A stretch of DNA of 11,910 nucleotides from Paracoccaceae bacterium (lineage in GTDB: Bacteria; Pseudomonadota; Alphaproteobacteria; Rhodobacterales; Rhodobacteraceae), in NCBI GenBank assembly GCA_020832725.1, contig JAFIEC010000160.1, positions 1 through 11,910 of the forward strand, written 5' to 3'. A program made the translations under genes and the position numbers. Under the pieces are notes generated by a model. The model saw only the letters and a list, made by a program, of their open reading frames with translations, was not told the origin of the DNA and searched no databases. Shown here piece by piece: positions 1 through 6,354 of the stretch. Position 1 is the stretch's first letter. Each line of letters starts with the position of its first letter.

Positions 1-481
1 CGGCACCATCCGCTATGGTCTGGTAAAGGCCCCCGGTCACGGTCGTGGGGGCGAGGGGGTGAAGATGCGCGCCATCCATCCCGCCCATGTGGCGGCAAAG
101 CCCGGTGCGCGCCGGGCCACCACTGATTTCATGGTGCTGGAGGCGGCCGGAACCCGGACGGCATGGGTGGCGCTGGTGCCCATCACGGGCCGCACCCACC
201 AGCTGCGTGCCCATATGGCTGAAATCGGCCATCCTATCGTCGGAGACGGAAAATACGGCGGCTCCGGACAGGACAATCCGGGAGATGGCTGGGGGGCGAG
301 CCTTGGCGGCGCGGTCAGCCGCAAGCTGCATCTGCATGCCCGGAGCCTGGCGATCGCCCATCCGGTGAGCGGCAAGATGCTCAGCTTCACCGCGCCCTTG
401 CCCGAGCATATGGCCCGCACCTGGGCGCTGTTCGACTGGCAGCCCGAGGGTGTGCCGGCCGACCCGTTCGCGGAGGAGTGA
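1..481 (+). CDS. RluA-family 23S rRNA pseudouridine synthase, C-terminal part (5' truncated by window edge)
   Basis: The frame is open from the left edge (first full codon at position 2) to TGA at 479-481, giving 159 residues of a longer protein. The diagnostic stretch is GRTHQLRAHMAEIGHPIVGD near residues 63-82, a conserved block of the RluA/RluC/RluD synthases, followed by a His-rich LHLHARSLAIAHP strand typical of the family. The catalytic Asp motif and any S4 domain lie outside the window. These enzymes convert uridines in 23S rRNA (RluC: 955, 2504, 2580) to pseudouridine. RluC is the likeliest member from the neighbourhood, but the fragment alone does not separate RluC from RluD, so I give no symbol. 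The stop overlaps the ATG of the HAD gene by one base (TGATG), suggesting translational coupling. Confidence 0.92.
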   Translation, partial: GTIRYGLVKAPGHGRGGEGVKMRAIHPAHVAAKPGARRATTDFMVLEAAGTRTAWVALVPITGRTHQLRAHMAEIGHPIVGDGKYGGSGQDNPGDGWGASLGGAVSRKLHLHARSLAIAHPVSGKMLSFTAPLPEHMARTWALFDWQPEGVPADPFAEE

Positions 482-1170
482 TGGCCTCCGCAATGTCTCT
501 GGTGGTGTTCGATGTCGACGGCACGCTGGTCGACAGCCTGGCCATGATCGAGGCGGCGATGGCTGTGGCCTTTGCAACCGAAGGGCTTTCGGGCCCCGGG
601 GCGGGCGAGGTTGCGCGCATCGTGGGCCTTTCGCTTCCGGTGGCGGTGGCACGCCTTGCGCCGCTGGCCTCTCCTGCGCTGCAGGCGCGGCTTGTGGAGG
701 GCTATCGCGGGGCCTTTCTCGCTGCGCGAGAGGCCGGGGGTGGCGAGGGCGCGGCCCCGCTCTACCCAGGTGCGCTCGACACGCTGCGCCGGATGCATGC
801 CCGCCCCGAGACCTTGCTGGGTGTGGCCACCGGCAAGGCCCGGCGCGGGCTGGAGCACATGTTCGATGTGCATGATCTGCGGCGCTACTTCGTCACCGCA
901 CAGACCGCCGATGCCCACCCCTCCAAGCCGCATCCCTCGATGCTGCTTCGTGCATTGGAAGAGACGGGGGTCGATGCCGGCTCGGCCGTGATGGTGGGCG
1001 ATACGACCTTCGACATCAAGATGGGACGCGCCGCCGGGATAGCCACGGTCGGTGTCGGCTGGGGCTATCACGCGCGCGAGGATCTCGCGGATGCGGGGGC
1101 CGACGCGGTGATCGCGAGTTTCGATGTGCTTGAGGCGACTGTGGCGCGACTTCTGGAGGAGCGGAGGTGA
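481..1170 (+). CDS. HAD-IA family hydrolase (Gph-like phosphatase)
   Basis: The 229-residue product has all four haloacid dehalogenase motifs. Motif I is FDVDGTLVDS with nucleophile Asp11 and acid/base Asp13, motif II has Thr117 in VATGKARRG, motif III has Lys149 in PSKPHPSML, and motif IV is VGDTTFDIKMG with Asp174 and Asp178. A helical cap between motifs I and II (about residues 20-90) places it in subfamily IA, like phosphoglycolate phosphatase (Gph). It probably dephosphorylates a small cytosolic phospho-metabolite; the substrate cannot be read from sequence. The start is uncertain. GTG at 478, ATG at 481 and ATG at 493 are all in frame, and GGAGGAG at 472-478 sits too near the first two and rather far from the third. 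I use 481 for the stop-start overlap. It sits between the rluA-family gene and the ATP12 gene. Confidence 0.9.
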   Translation: MASAMSLVVFDVDGTLVDSLAMIEAAMAVAFATEGLSGPGAGEVARIVGLSLPVAVARLAPLASPALQARLVEGYRGAFLAAREAGGGEGAAPLYPGALDTLRRMHARPETLLGVATGKARRGLEHMFDVHDLRRYFVTAQTADAHPSKPHPSMLLRALEETGVDAGSAVMVGDTTFDIKMGRAAGIATVGVGWGYHAREDLADAGADAVIASFDVLEATVARLLEERR

Positions 1171-1886
1171 GCGGCTGGGCTGCCAGACGGTTCTGGACAA
1201 ATGTCAGCCTGCACCCGGTGGAGGGTGGTTTTTCCATCCACCTTGACACCCGCCAGGTGATGACGCCCGGGCGCGCGCCGTTGATCCTGCCCAGCGCCGC
1301 CCTGGCCCGTGCCGTGGCCGATGAGTGGTGCGCTCAGGAGCATCTTGTGGCGCCCGAAACGATGTCGCTGACGCGGGCTGCGAATTCCGCGATCGACAAG
1401 GTACGCCCCCACCGATCCGAGGTGGAGGAGGAGATCGCGGGTTTCGGCGCAAGCGACCTGCTCTGCTATCGCGCGGCCTCTCCGTCGGGGCTTGTGGCGC
1501 GGCAGGCGGCCGGGTGGGACCCGCTGCTGCAATGGTCGGCCACTGCGCTGGGCGCGCCGATGATCGCAACCACCGGGATCGTCTTTGTGGAGCAGCCCGC
1601 AGCCAGCCTTCACGCCCTTGCCGCGCATGTGGCAGCATACGACGATTTCACCCTGACCGCGCTGTCCGATCTTGTGGGGCTTACCGGTTCTCTGGTGATC
1701 GGGCTGGCCGTGCTGAGGCAGCATCAGCCGCCCGAGGCACTGTGGCCGCTGTCGCGAATCGACGAGGATTGGCAGGCCGAGCTTTGGGGCCTTGACGCCG
1801 AGGCCGAGGCGACCGCCGAGGCGCGACGGCAAGCGTTCCTGCGGGCGGCCCTGTTCGCCGCCCTTGCCCGCGACGCCGCGCGCTAG
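1167..1886 (+). CDS. ATP12-family F1-ATPase assembly chaperone
   Basis: The 239-residue product matches the ATP12 family. It begins with a short ARRFWTNVSLHP segment, then a beta-rich domain containing LDTRQVMTPGRAPLILPS (about residues 28-45) and AVADEWCAQ. A helical C-terminal domain follows, with DLLCYRA, WDPLLQWS and a late IDEDWQAELWG segment, features shared with mitochondrial ATP12/ATPAF2. In mitochondria ATP12 binds the F1 alpha subunit before assembly; alphaproteobacterial homologues are presumed to do the same in the cytoplasm. The GTG start at 1167 overlaps the preceding TGA by the 4-nt GTGA arrangement, with Shine-Dalgarno GGAGGA at 1155-1160 six bases upstream. No atp structural genes lie in the window, so the functional link comes from family knowledge. 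It ends the plus-strand run; only 46 bp separate it from the convergent sixA-like gene. Confidence 0.94.
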   Translation: MSGWAARRFWTNVSLHPVEGGFSIHLDTRQVMTPGRAPLILPSAALARAVADEWCAQEHLVAPETMSLTRAANSAIDKVRPHRSEVEEEIAGFGASDLLCYRAASPSGLVARQAAGWDPLLQWSATALGAPMIATTGIVFVEQPAASLHALAAHVAAYDDFTLTALSDLVGLTGSLVIGLAVLRQHQPPEALWPLSRIDEDWQAELWGLDAEAEATAEARRQAFLRAALFAALARDAAR

Positions 1887-1932
1887 GTCACGGCTCGGCC
1901 CTGCGGTGCGGGCGTGATACTCGTACTGCGGG

Positions 1933-2466
1933 TCAGGCCCGTTCACCGTCCTCGAAATCGCGCGGCACCGCGAAATCCACCACCTTACCCGCACCGGGCG
2001 CGACCCCCGCCCAGGAATGCGCGGCGAAATCCGCCACCAGAGTTGCCGTTGTCGGAAAGCGTGCGAAGTGCGGGTGCCTGGGCGGCCGCGCGACAAGTGC
2101 CATGGCCAGCTCTGCAAGGCCCGGGTTGTGCCCCACGATGGCGACCGGGCCCTCGGTGTCCAGCCCCTGCAGCAGCGCGAGAATCGTTTCGGGGGCGGAA
2201 TGGTACAGGGCGGGTTCGACACGCAGCGTCGCATCCGGGAAATGCGGTGCCATCAGCGCCCAGGTCTCCTGCGTGCGCCGGGCCGACGACACGAGGGCGA
2301 GGGAGGGCGCATGTCCCAGCCCCGTCAGCCATGCCGCCATGACGGGTGCCGCGCGCCGGCCACGGGGCGCAAGGGGGCGGTCATGATCGGCCAGCAGGGG
2401 GTCATCCCAGCCCGACTTGGCATGCCGGACGACGATCAGGCGGTGTGTGCGTGGCGAGCCGCTCAT
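1933..2466 (-). CDS. SixA-type histidine phosphatase
   Basis: The 177-residue product is a minimal histidine phosphatase domain. The N-terminal RHAKSGW block gives catalytic Arg14 and phospho-accepting His15. SSARRTQET carries Arg63/Arg64 for phosphate binding, and VGHNPGL supplies His113. The RHAK form rather than RHG, the small size and the absence of a signal peptide or extra domain point to the SixA branch of the phosphoglycerate mutase-like superfamily. E. coli SixA removes phosphate from phospho-histidine on ArcB-type HPt domains or the nitrogen PTS protein NPr. No HPt or PTS gene is in the window, so the substrate is unknown. ATG at 2466 overlaps the TGA of the upstream Fe-S gene in an ATGA junction, so it is probably the last gene of the argB transcript. 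Confidence 0.88.
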   Translation of the reverse strand: MSGSPRTHRLIVVRHAKSGWDDPLLADHDRPLAPRGRRAAPVMAAWLTGLGHAPSLALVSSARRTQETWALMAPHFPDATLRVEPALYHSAPETILALLQGLDTEGPVAIVGHNPGLAELAMALVARPPRHPHFARFPTTATLVADFAAHSWAGVAPGAGKVVDFAVPRDFEDGERA

Positions 2467-3122
2467 GCGCCCGTGAACGCGCGCATGTGAAAGGCCGATT
2501 GCGCGGGCTCGCGGCCATAGCGCGCGCTGACGGGGCAGGCCCGGCGGACGGCACAGCCAAGATCGCTGCAGGCGGCGCCGGCGGGCTGCGCAAGCCAGTC
2601 GCGGCAGCGGGGCACATCATAGCCATCGGCCCCCAGCGCGCCCACAGGGCAGGCATTCAGGCAGGGCCGACCGTCGCAGGTCTCACAGGGAGAGCTGGCC
2701 TTGCGGGCAGGCAGATCGATCCGCTCGCGCAGCGCGATGGCCCCGCGCAGAGAGGCGAAAAGCCCCGCTCTCTCATGCACCAGAAGCCCGACGGGCGACA
2801 TCCAGGCCTGCCCGCTCTCGACGGCCCAGCGCAGGAAGGGCAGGTAGGGCGGCCCGCCGAAGGGAAACAACGCCTTTGCGCCCAGTGCACAGGCCATCCG
2901 CCCGATGACCCGGCGCGACCAGCGATCCATCGGATCGGGCTGCCCATCCGCGAATTCGGGGGACCCCCGCACATGTGGCCAGAATCCGGGGCCGGTCGGG
3001 CCAAGCAGGACCAACGTCTGTGTGCGGGGCGGAAGATCGAGCGCAGAGCCGGGGTGGAACGCACCGAACACGTCCAGCCGTTCGGCCGCGCTGCGTTCCA
3101 TGATGTCCTGAAGATCCGCCAC
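2463..3122 (-). CDS. QueG-like double [4Fe-4S] ferredoxin-type protein
   Basis: The 219-residue protein has two cysteine clusters near its C-terminus. The first is C146-x2-C149-x4-C154-x3-C158-P, the second C185-x4-C190-x5-C196-P, with an extra Cys173 between. The spacing resembles the tandem [4Fe-4S] module of epoxyqueuosine reductase QueG. The preceding AGLFASLRGAIALRERIDLP also looks like the QueG region leading into its clusters. The protein is much shorter than QueG (about 350 residues), so a complete cobalamin-dependent reductase is doubtful. Homologues are usually labelled just 'ferredoxin'. An electron-transfer role is inferred; partner and substrate are unknown. The GTG start at 3122 has GAGGCGG just upstream and lies 8 bp after the argB stop. 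ATG at 3101 is an alternative but would trim the N-terminus. The gene overlaps the sixA-like start by 4 nt. Confidence 0.82.
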   Translation of the reverse strand: MADLQDIMERSAAERLDVFGAFHPGSALDLPPRTQTLVLLGPTGPGFWPHVRGSPEFADGQPDPMDRWSRRVIGRMACALGAKALFPFGGPPYLPFLRWAVESGQAWMSPVGLLVHERAGLFASLRGAIALRERIDLPARKASSPCETCDGRPCLNACPVGALGADGYDVPRCRDWLAQPAGAACSDLGCAVRRACPVSARYGREPAQSAFHMRAFTGA

Positions 3123-3130
3123 CGCCCGCC

Positions 3131-4030
3131 TCAGTTCCGGGATGCGAGAGGCCTGATACCCGGCTCAGTAGCGCGGCTAAGGCTTCCGGCACCGGGTTCG
3201 GTGAACAGCTCCAGCAGGCAGGCATTCGGTGCCCGCCCATCGAGAATGACGACCGCGCGCACACCTGCCTCTATGGCGGCGAGCGCCGTTTCCGTCTTGG
3301 GGATCATGCCGCCCGCGATGATGCCCCGCTCGGTCAGATCGTGCACCTGCTCGGGGCGCATGTCCGTCAGCACGGCCCCGTTTTCATCCTTTACCCCGGC
3401 CACATCGGTCAGAAGCAGCAGCCGGTCGGCCTTGAGCCCCGAGGCGATGGCACCCGCAGCGGTATCGCCGTTGATGTTGAAGGTCTCGCCGGCCTGTCCG
3501 GCCCCGATGGGTGCCACGACCGGGATCATGCCGCCTTCGAACAGCCGGTGAAGAACTTCGGGGTTCACGGCGACAGGCTTGCCGACAAAGCCCAGCTCCG
3601 GGTCGTCCGCCTCGCAGGTGATCAGTCCCGCGTCCTTGCCTGTCAGACCGACGGCCTTGCCGCCCTGGCCGTTGATCGCCTGCACGATGCGCTTGTTCAC
3701 GAGACCTGCCAGGATCATCTCGACAACCTCGATGGTCGCGGCATCGGTCACCCGCTTGCCGCGCACAAAGCGCGACTCGATTCCCAGCTTGCCCAGCATC
3801 TCGTTGATCATCGGTCCGCCGCCATGCACGACGACGGGGTTCACCCAGACCTGGCGCATCATCACGATGTCGCGGGCAAAGCTGTCCAAGGCTTCGGCAT
3901 CGCCCATGGCATTGCCGCCGAACTTGATGACGACGATGGCACCGGTATAGCGCTGCAGATAGGGCAGGGCCTCGCTCAGGGTGCGGGCTGTTGCGATCCA
4001 GTCGCGGTTCATGGGGCGTTGGGTCTTCAT
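3131..4030 (-). CDS. argB: Acetylglutamate kinase
   Basis: ArgB phosphorylates N-acetylglutamate with ATP, the second step of arginine synthesis from glutamate, in the cytosol. Counting from ATG 4030 (299 residues), the amino acid kinase features are in order: IKFGGNAMGD with Lys36 (about 35-44), VVHGGGPMINEML with the Gly-rich substrate loop (about 67-79), GKDAGLI (about 131-137), FNINGDTAAGAIASGLKA with Asn187 and Asp189 (about 184-201), LLTDVAGV, and GGMIPK with Lys245. The segment NRDWIATARTLSEALPYLQRY matches the N-terminal helix of hexameric, arginine-inhibited kinases, so feedback inhibition by arginine is likely. In-frame ATGs at 4039, 4030 and 4012 all lack a good Shine-Dalgarno; I chose 4030 because remembered relatives begin with a similar MKTQ...MNRDW sequence. 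The Fe-S gene follows 8 bp after the stop, suggesting cotranscription. Confidence 0.97.
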   Translation of the reverse strand: MKTQRPMNRDWIATARTLSEALPYLQRYTGAIVVIKFGGNAMGDAEALDSFARDIVMMRQVWVNPVVVHGGGPMINEMLGKLGIESRFVRGKRVTDAATIEVVEMILAGLVNKRIVQAINGQGGKAVGLTGKDAGLITCEADDPELGFVGKPVAVNPEVLHRLFEGGMIPVVAPIGAGQAGETFNINGDTAAGAIASGLKADRLLLLTDVAGVKDENGAVLTDMRPEQVHDLTERGIIAGGMIPKTETALAAIEAGVRAVVILDGRAPNACLLELFTEPGAGSLSRATEPGIRPLASRN

Positions 4031-4172
4031 TGCTTGCATGTCTGGAATGGGGAGTCACACTTACGCCCAGCGCGGGGAAAAAGCCAAGGGCAACCGGGCC
4101 CCGAATGCGCTGGGGTCTTGCAAATCCTGACCGCTTCTCTAGGGATTGGGGGTCTTCGCGCAGGAGAGGCAG

Positions 4173-4916
4173 ATGCCCGAGACGAGCCGCCGCAAGACGT
4201 TGCTTCTGACCGGTGCCAGCCGCGGGATCGGCCATGCCACGGTAAAGCGCTTCTCTTCCGAGGGTTGGCGGGTGCTGACCTGTTCACGTCACCCGTTCGA
4301 TGCGCGCTGCCCCTGGCCCGGGGGTGAGGACAACCATATCCAGCTCGACCTTGCCAGCCCCGATGCGACCATCAAGGCGATCGAGACTGTGCGCGGAAAA
4401 CTCGAGGACGGTCGCCTGGATGCATTGGTCAACAATGCCGGCATCTCTCCCAAGGGAGAGGGGGGGCGCAGGCTCAACACGCTCGAGACAGACCTGCGGA
4501 CCTGGGGACAGGTGTTCCATGTCAATTTCTTTGCTCCCGTGGTTCTGGCGCGCGGCCTGCGCGAGGAACTGGCGGCGGCACGTGGCTCGGTGGTCAACGT
4601 CACCTCGATCGCGGGGGCACGGGTACATCCGTTCGCAGGTGCGGCCTATTCCACGTCAAAGGCCGCGCTGGCGGCACTGACCCGCGAGATGGCCCATGAT
4701 TTCGGGCCGCTTGGCGTGCGCGTGAACGCCATCGCCCCGGGAGAGGTGGAAACCTCGATCCTGTCGCCCGGCACCGAAAAGATCGTCGAGTTGCTGCCGC
4801 TGCGTCGGCTGGGCCAGCCCGAAGAGGTCGCTGCGGCGATCTTTTTCCTGTGCTCGACCGAAGCGAGCTATATTTCCGGCACAGAGATCGAGGTCAACGG
4901 CGCGCAGCATGTCTAG
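4173..4916 (+). CDS. Short-chain dehydrogenase/reductase (SDR) family oxidoreductase
   Basis: The 247-residue protein is a classical SDR. It has the cofactor motif TGASRGIG at 13-20, NNAG at 87-90, Asn118, and the catalytic set Ser145, Tyr159 and Lys163 in VNVTSIAG and AYSTSKAAL. VNAIAPGEVETSI (about 184-196) and a C-terminal SGTEIEVNGAQ strand complete the fold. It should carry out NAD(P)(H)-dependent oxidation or reduction of a hydroxyl or carbonyl group; the substrate is not predictable. Ser38-Arg39 after the second strand is compatible with NADPH, but that is weak evidence. AGGAGAGG at 4162-4169, a few bases before ATG 4173, decides the start; an in-frame TTG at 4146 is rejected. It is the only plus-strand gene between argB and engB and appears monocistronic. 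Confidence 0.93.
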   Translation: MPETSRRKTLLLTGASRGIGHATVKRFSSEGWRVLTCSRHPFDARCPWPGGEDNHIQLDLASPDATIKAIETVRGKLEDGRLDALVNNAGISPKGEGGRRLNTLETDLRTWGQVFHVNFFAPVVLARGLREELAAARGSVVNVTSIAGARVHPFAGAAYSTSKAALAALTREMAHDFGPLGVRVNAIAPGEVETSILSPGTEKIVELLPLRRLGQPEEVAAAIFFLCSTEASYISGTEIEVNGAQHV

Positions 4917-4951
4917 GATCAACTCCGGCTGGCGGGGCCGCCGATCCGTCC

Positions 4952-5602
4952 TCAGGTGATCCCGGCCACGATGGCGCGCAGGGTGGGAATCCCCTCTCCG
5001 GTCTCGGAGGCGGTGAGCACGATTTCGGGATAGGCGGCCGGATGACGCGCAAGCGCTGTACCCGTCCGGTCCAGAACCTCTTTCCGCGCGCTCTGGCTGA
5101 TCTTGTCGGCTTTGGTCAGCACCACCTGGAACGTGACGGCGGAACGGTCCAGCAGCGTCAGGATCTCCTCGTCCACCGCCTTTGGTCCGTGGCGGGCATC
5201 GATCAGCACAAAGACCCGCCTGAGGCTGGGGCGGCCCGCCAGATAGGCCCGCAGCAGCGCCTGCCACCTTGCCACAACCGAGACCGGTGCCTTGGCAAAG
5301 CCATAGCCCGGCAGGTCCACCAGATAATGCCGCTCGCCCAGGGTGAAGAAATTGATCTCCTGGGTGCGGCCGGGTGTGTTGGAGGCCCGCGCCAGCGCCT
5401 TGCGGCCGGTAAGTGCGTTGATCAGGGTGGATTTGCCCACGTTGGAGCGTCCGGCGAAACAGACCTCGACCCGGTCGGCGGGGGGCAGCCCGTCCATGGC
5501 GACCACGCCCTTGAGAAAATCGCAGGGCCCGGCAAAGAGCAGGCGACCCGCCTCGCTCGCCTCGGCGTCCGGCTCGGGTGCGGGCTGGAACACAAGGCTC
5601 AT
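4952..5602 (-). CDS. engB: Ribosome biogenesis GTPase EngB (YihA/YsxC)
   Basis: The 216-residue GTPase has all the expected G motifs: P-loop GRSNVGKST at 51-59, NTPGRTQEINFF with the G2 Thr (about 75-86), G3 DLPGYGFAK at 96-104, G4 TKAD at 163-166, and a G5-like TASETGEG at 197-204. The NTPGRTQ and DLPGYG forms identify the EngB/YihA/YsxC group, an essential factor in late 50S subunit assembly. The roughly 40 residues before the G domain and the overall length are normal for the family. ATG at 5602 overlaps the TGA of the MOSC gene (ATGA). The reading frame stays open further upstream but runs antiphase through the MOSC gene, so the longer start is rejected. It is the last gene of the yidC-MOSC-engB chain, and its stop lies 35 bp from the convergent SDR gene. 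Confidence 0.97.
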   Translation of the reverse strand: MSLVFQPAPEPDAEASEAGRLLFAGPCDFLKGVVAMDGLPPADRVEVCFAGRSNVGKSTLINALTGRKALARASNTPGRTQEINFFTLGERHYLVDLPGYGFAKAPVSVVARWQALLRAYLAGRPSLRRVFVLIDARHGPKAVDEEILTLLDRSAVTFQVVLTKADKISQSARKEVLDRTGTALARHPAAYPEIVLTASETGEGIPTLRAIVAGIT

Positions 5603-6354
5603 GGCAGGCGCACCCCATCGCCGCGCGTGATCGGCCCGCCCGCGACGACCCGGGCATAGACGCCGAAGTCCCGGTGGCCAAAGCCCCGCTCCAGAGCGCC
5701 GAGAGTGTCGGCGTCGACCTGTCCGGTCTCCGGATTTGCCGAAGTGGCCGTACAGCGCGTGATCCGCTCCTCGATGCGCAGGCGGACGGGGCCGATCTCG
5801 ATGTCCTTGCCCAGCCAGTCGAATTCGGCCCAGGGTTCGGTTCCCTCCAGCCACAGGTTGCCCCGAAAGCGGTGGATCGACAATCCCCGGCCCATCGTCG
5901 CCTCCAGTGCCCGCAGCGATCCGAGACAGAGCACCGAGACCGAGGGCCACGGGCTGTCGGTCAGAGATTGTCGCGCGCTGACCAGGCGCGCAGGTGCGGC
6001 CCTGCCCTCGGGGATGAGCGGTGCAAGCCATTCCGTCAGCGATGCGCCATCCTCCTCGGGGCGCAGGGTCAGCGTGCCCGCGCGCGGATGAGACAGCGTC
6101 ACCCTCGGGCTGTCGCTCTCATCGTCCTGCAGCCGCGCGGTAATGGCCATGAGTTCCGGTGCCTTGGCGGCGCGGGCGAAATTGGAGCACGGGCTCCAGC
6201 CGCCATCAGGTGCCAGCGCCGCCGCTTCGTGGGCGACGGCCCAGCGCCGGTCATGAGGTACGGTCGCATCGGGGGAAAGACGGGCCGTGGCCAGCTCTTC
6301 GCGCCCCAGACCCTTGATCGGGTGGCGGAAGACATGGGCCAGCCGCGCCGTCAT
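5599..6354 (-). CDS. MOSC domain-containing protein (YcbX/mARC-like)
   Basis: The 251-residue product has an N-terminal beta-barrel region (about 1-100, including FRHPIKGLGREEL) and a C-terminal MOSC domain (about 125-250). The MOSC signatures are HRFRGNLWLEG at 161-171 and ITRCTATSANPETGQVD at 198-214, whose Cys201 corresponds to the conserved sulfur- or molybdenum-liganding cysteine. This order resembles YcbX and mARC, molybdenum-cofactor enzymes that reduce N-hydroxylated compounds. The C-terminal [2Fe-2S] ferredoxin domain of E. coli YcbX is missing, so an external electron donor would be needed; alternatively it only binds or carries the cofactor. ATG 6354 overlaps the yidC stop by ATGA, and its own stop overlaps engB the same way, indicating coupling inside one transcript. 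The biological link to YidC and EngB is unclear. Confidence 0.91.
   Translation of the reverse strand: MTARLAHVFRHPIKGLGREELATARLSPDATVPHDRRWAVAHEAAALAPDGGWSPCSNFARAAKAPELMAITARLQDDESDSPRVTLSHPRAGTLTLRPEEDGASLTEWLAPLIPEGRAAPARLVSARQSLTDSPWPSVSVLCLGSLRALEATMGRGLSIHRFRGNLWLEGTEPWAEFDWLGKDIEIGPVRLRIEERITRCTATSANPETGQVDADTLGALERGFGHRDFGVYARVVAGGPITRGDGVRLP

Noticed and set aside
37..1200. Long minus-strand open frame opposite the rluA-family and HAD genes
   Set aside because: It is antisense to genes with conserved motifs and has the unusual amino acid composition expected of a shadow frame.
1887..1932. Possible bidirectional terminator between the convergent ATP12 and sixA-like genes
   Set aside because: Only 4-bp GC stems (for example CGGG/CCCG at 1929-1941) and no T-runs; not better than chance.
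2346..3551. Plus-strand 401-codon frame across the Fe-S gene and argB
   Set aside because: It is antisense to argB and the Fe-S gene, has no domain and no plausible start signal.
4040..4172. Promoters in the divergent argB/SDR spacer
   Set aside because: TTGCAA at 4118-4123 is a fair -35 for the SDR gene, but no acceptable -10 follows at 16-18 bases. Nothing better was found for argB, so neither was listed.
4917..4951. Possible terminator between the convergent SDR gene and engB
   Set aside because: GGCG-GGGC-CGCC is a 4-bp stem without a T-run, too weak to call.
5603..6031. N-terminal extension of the engB frame upstream of 5602
   Set aside because: EngB begins naturally at the ATG of the ATGA overlap; the upstream part lies within the MOSC coding sequence in another frame and resembles no protein.
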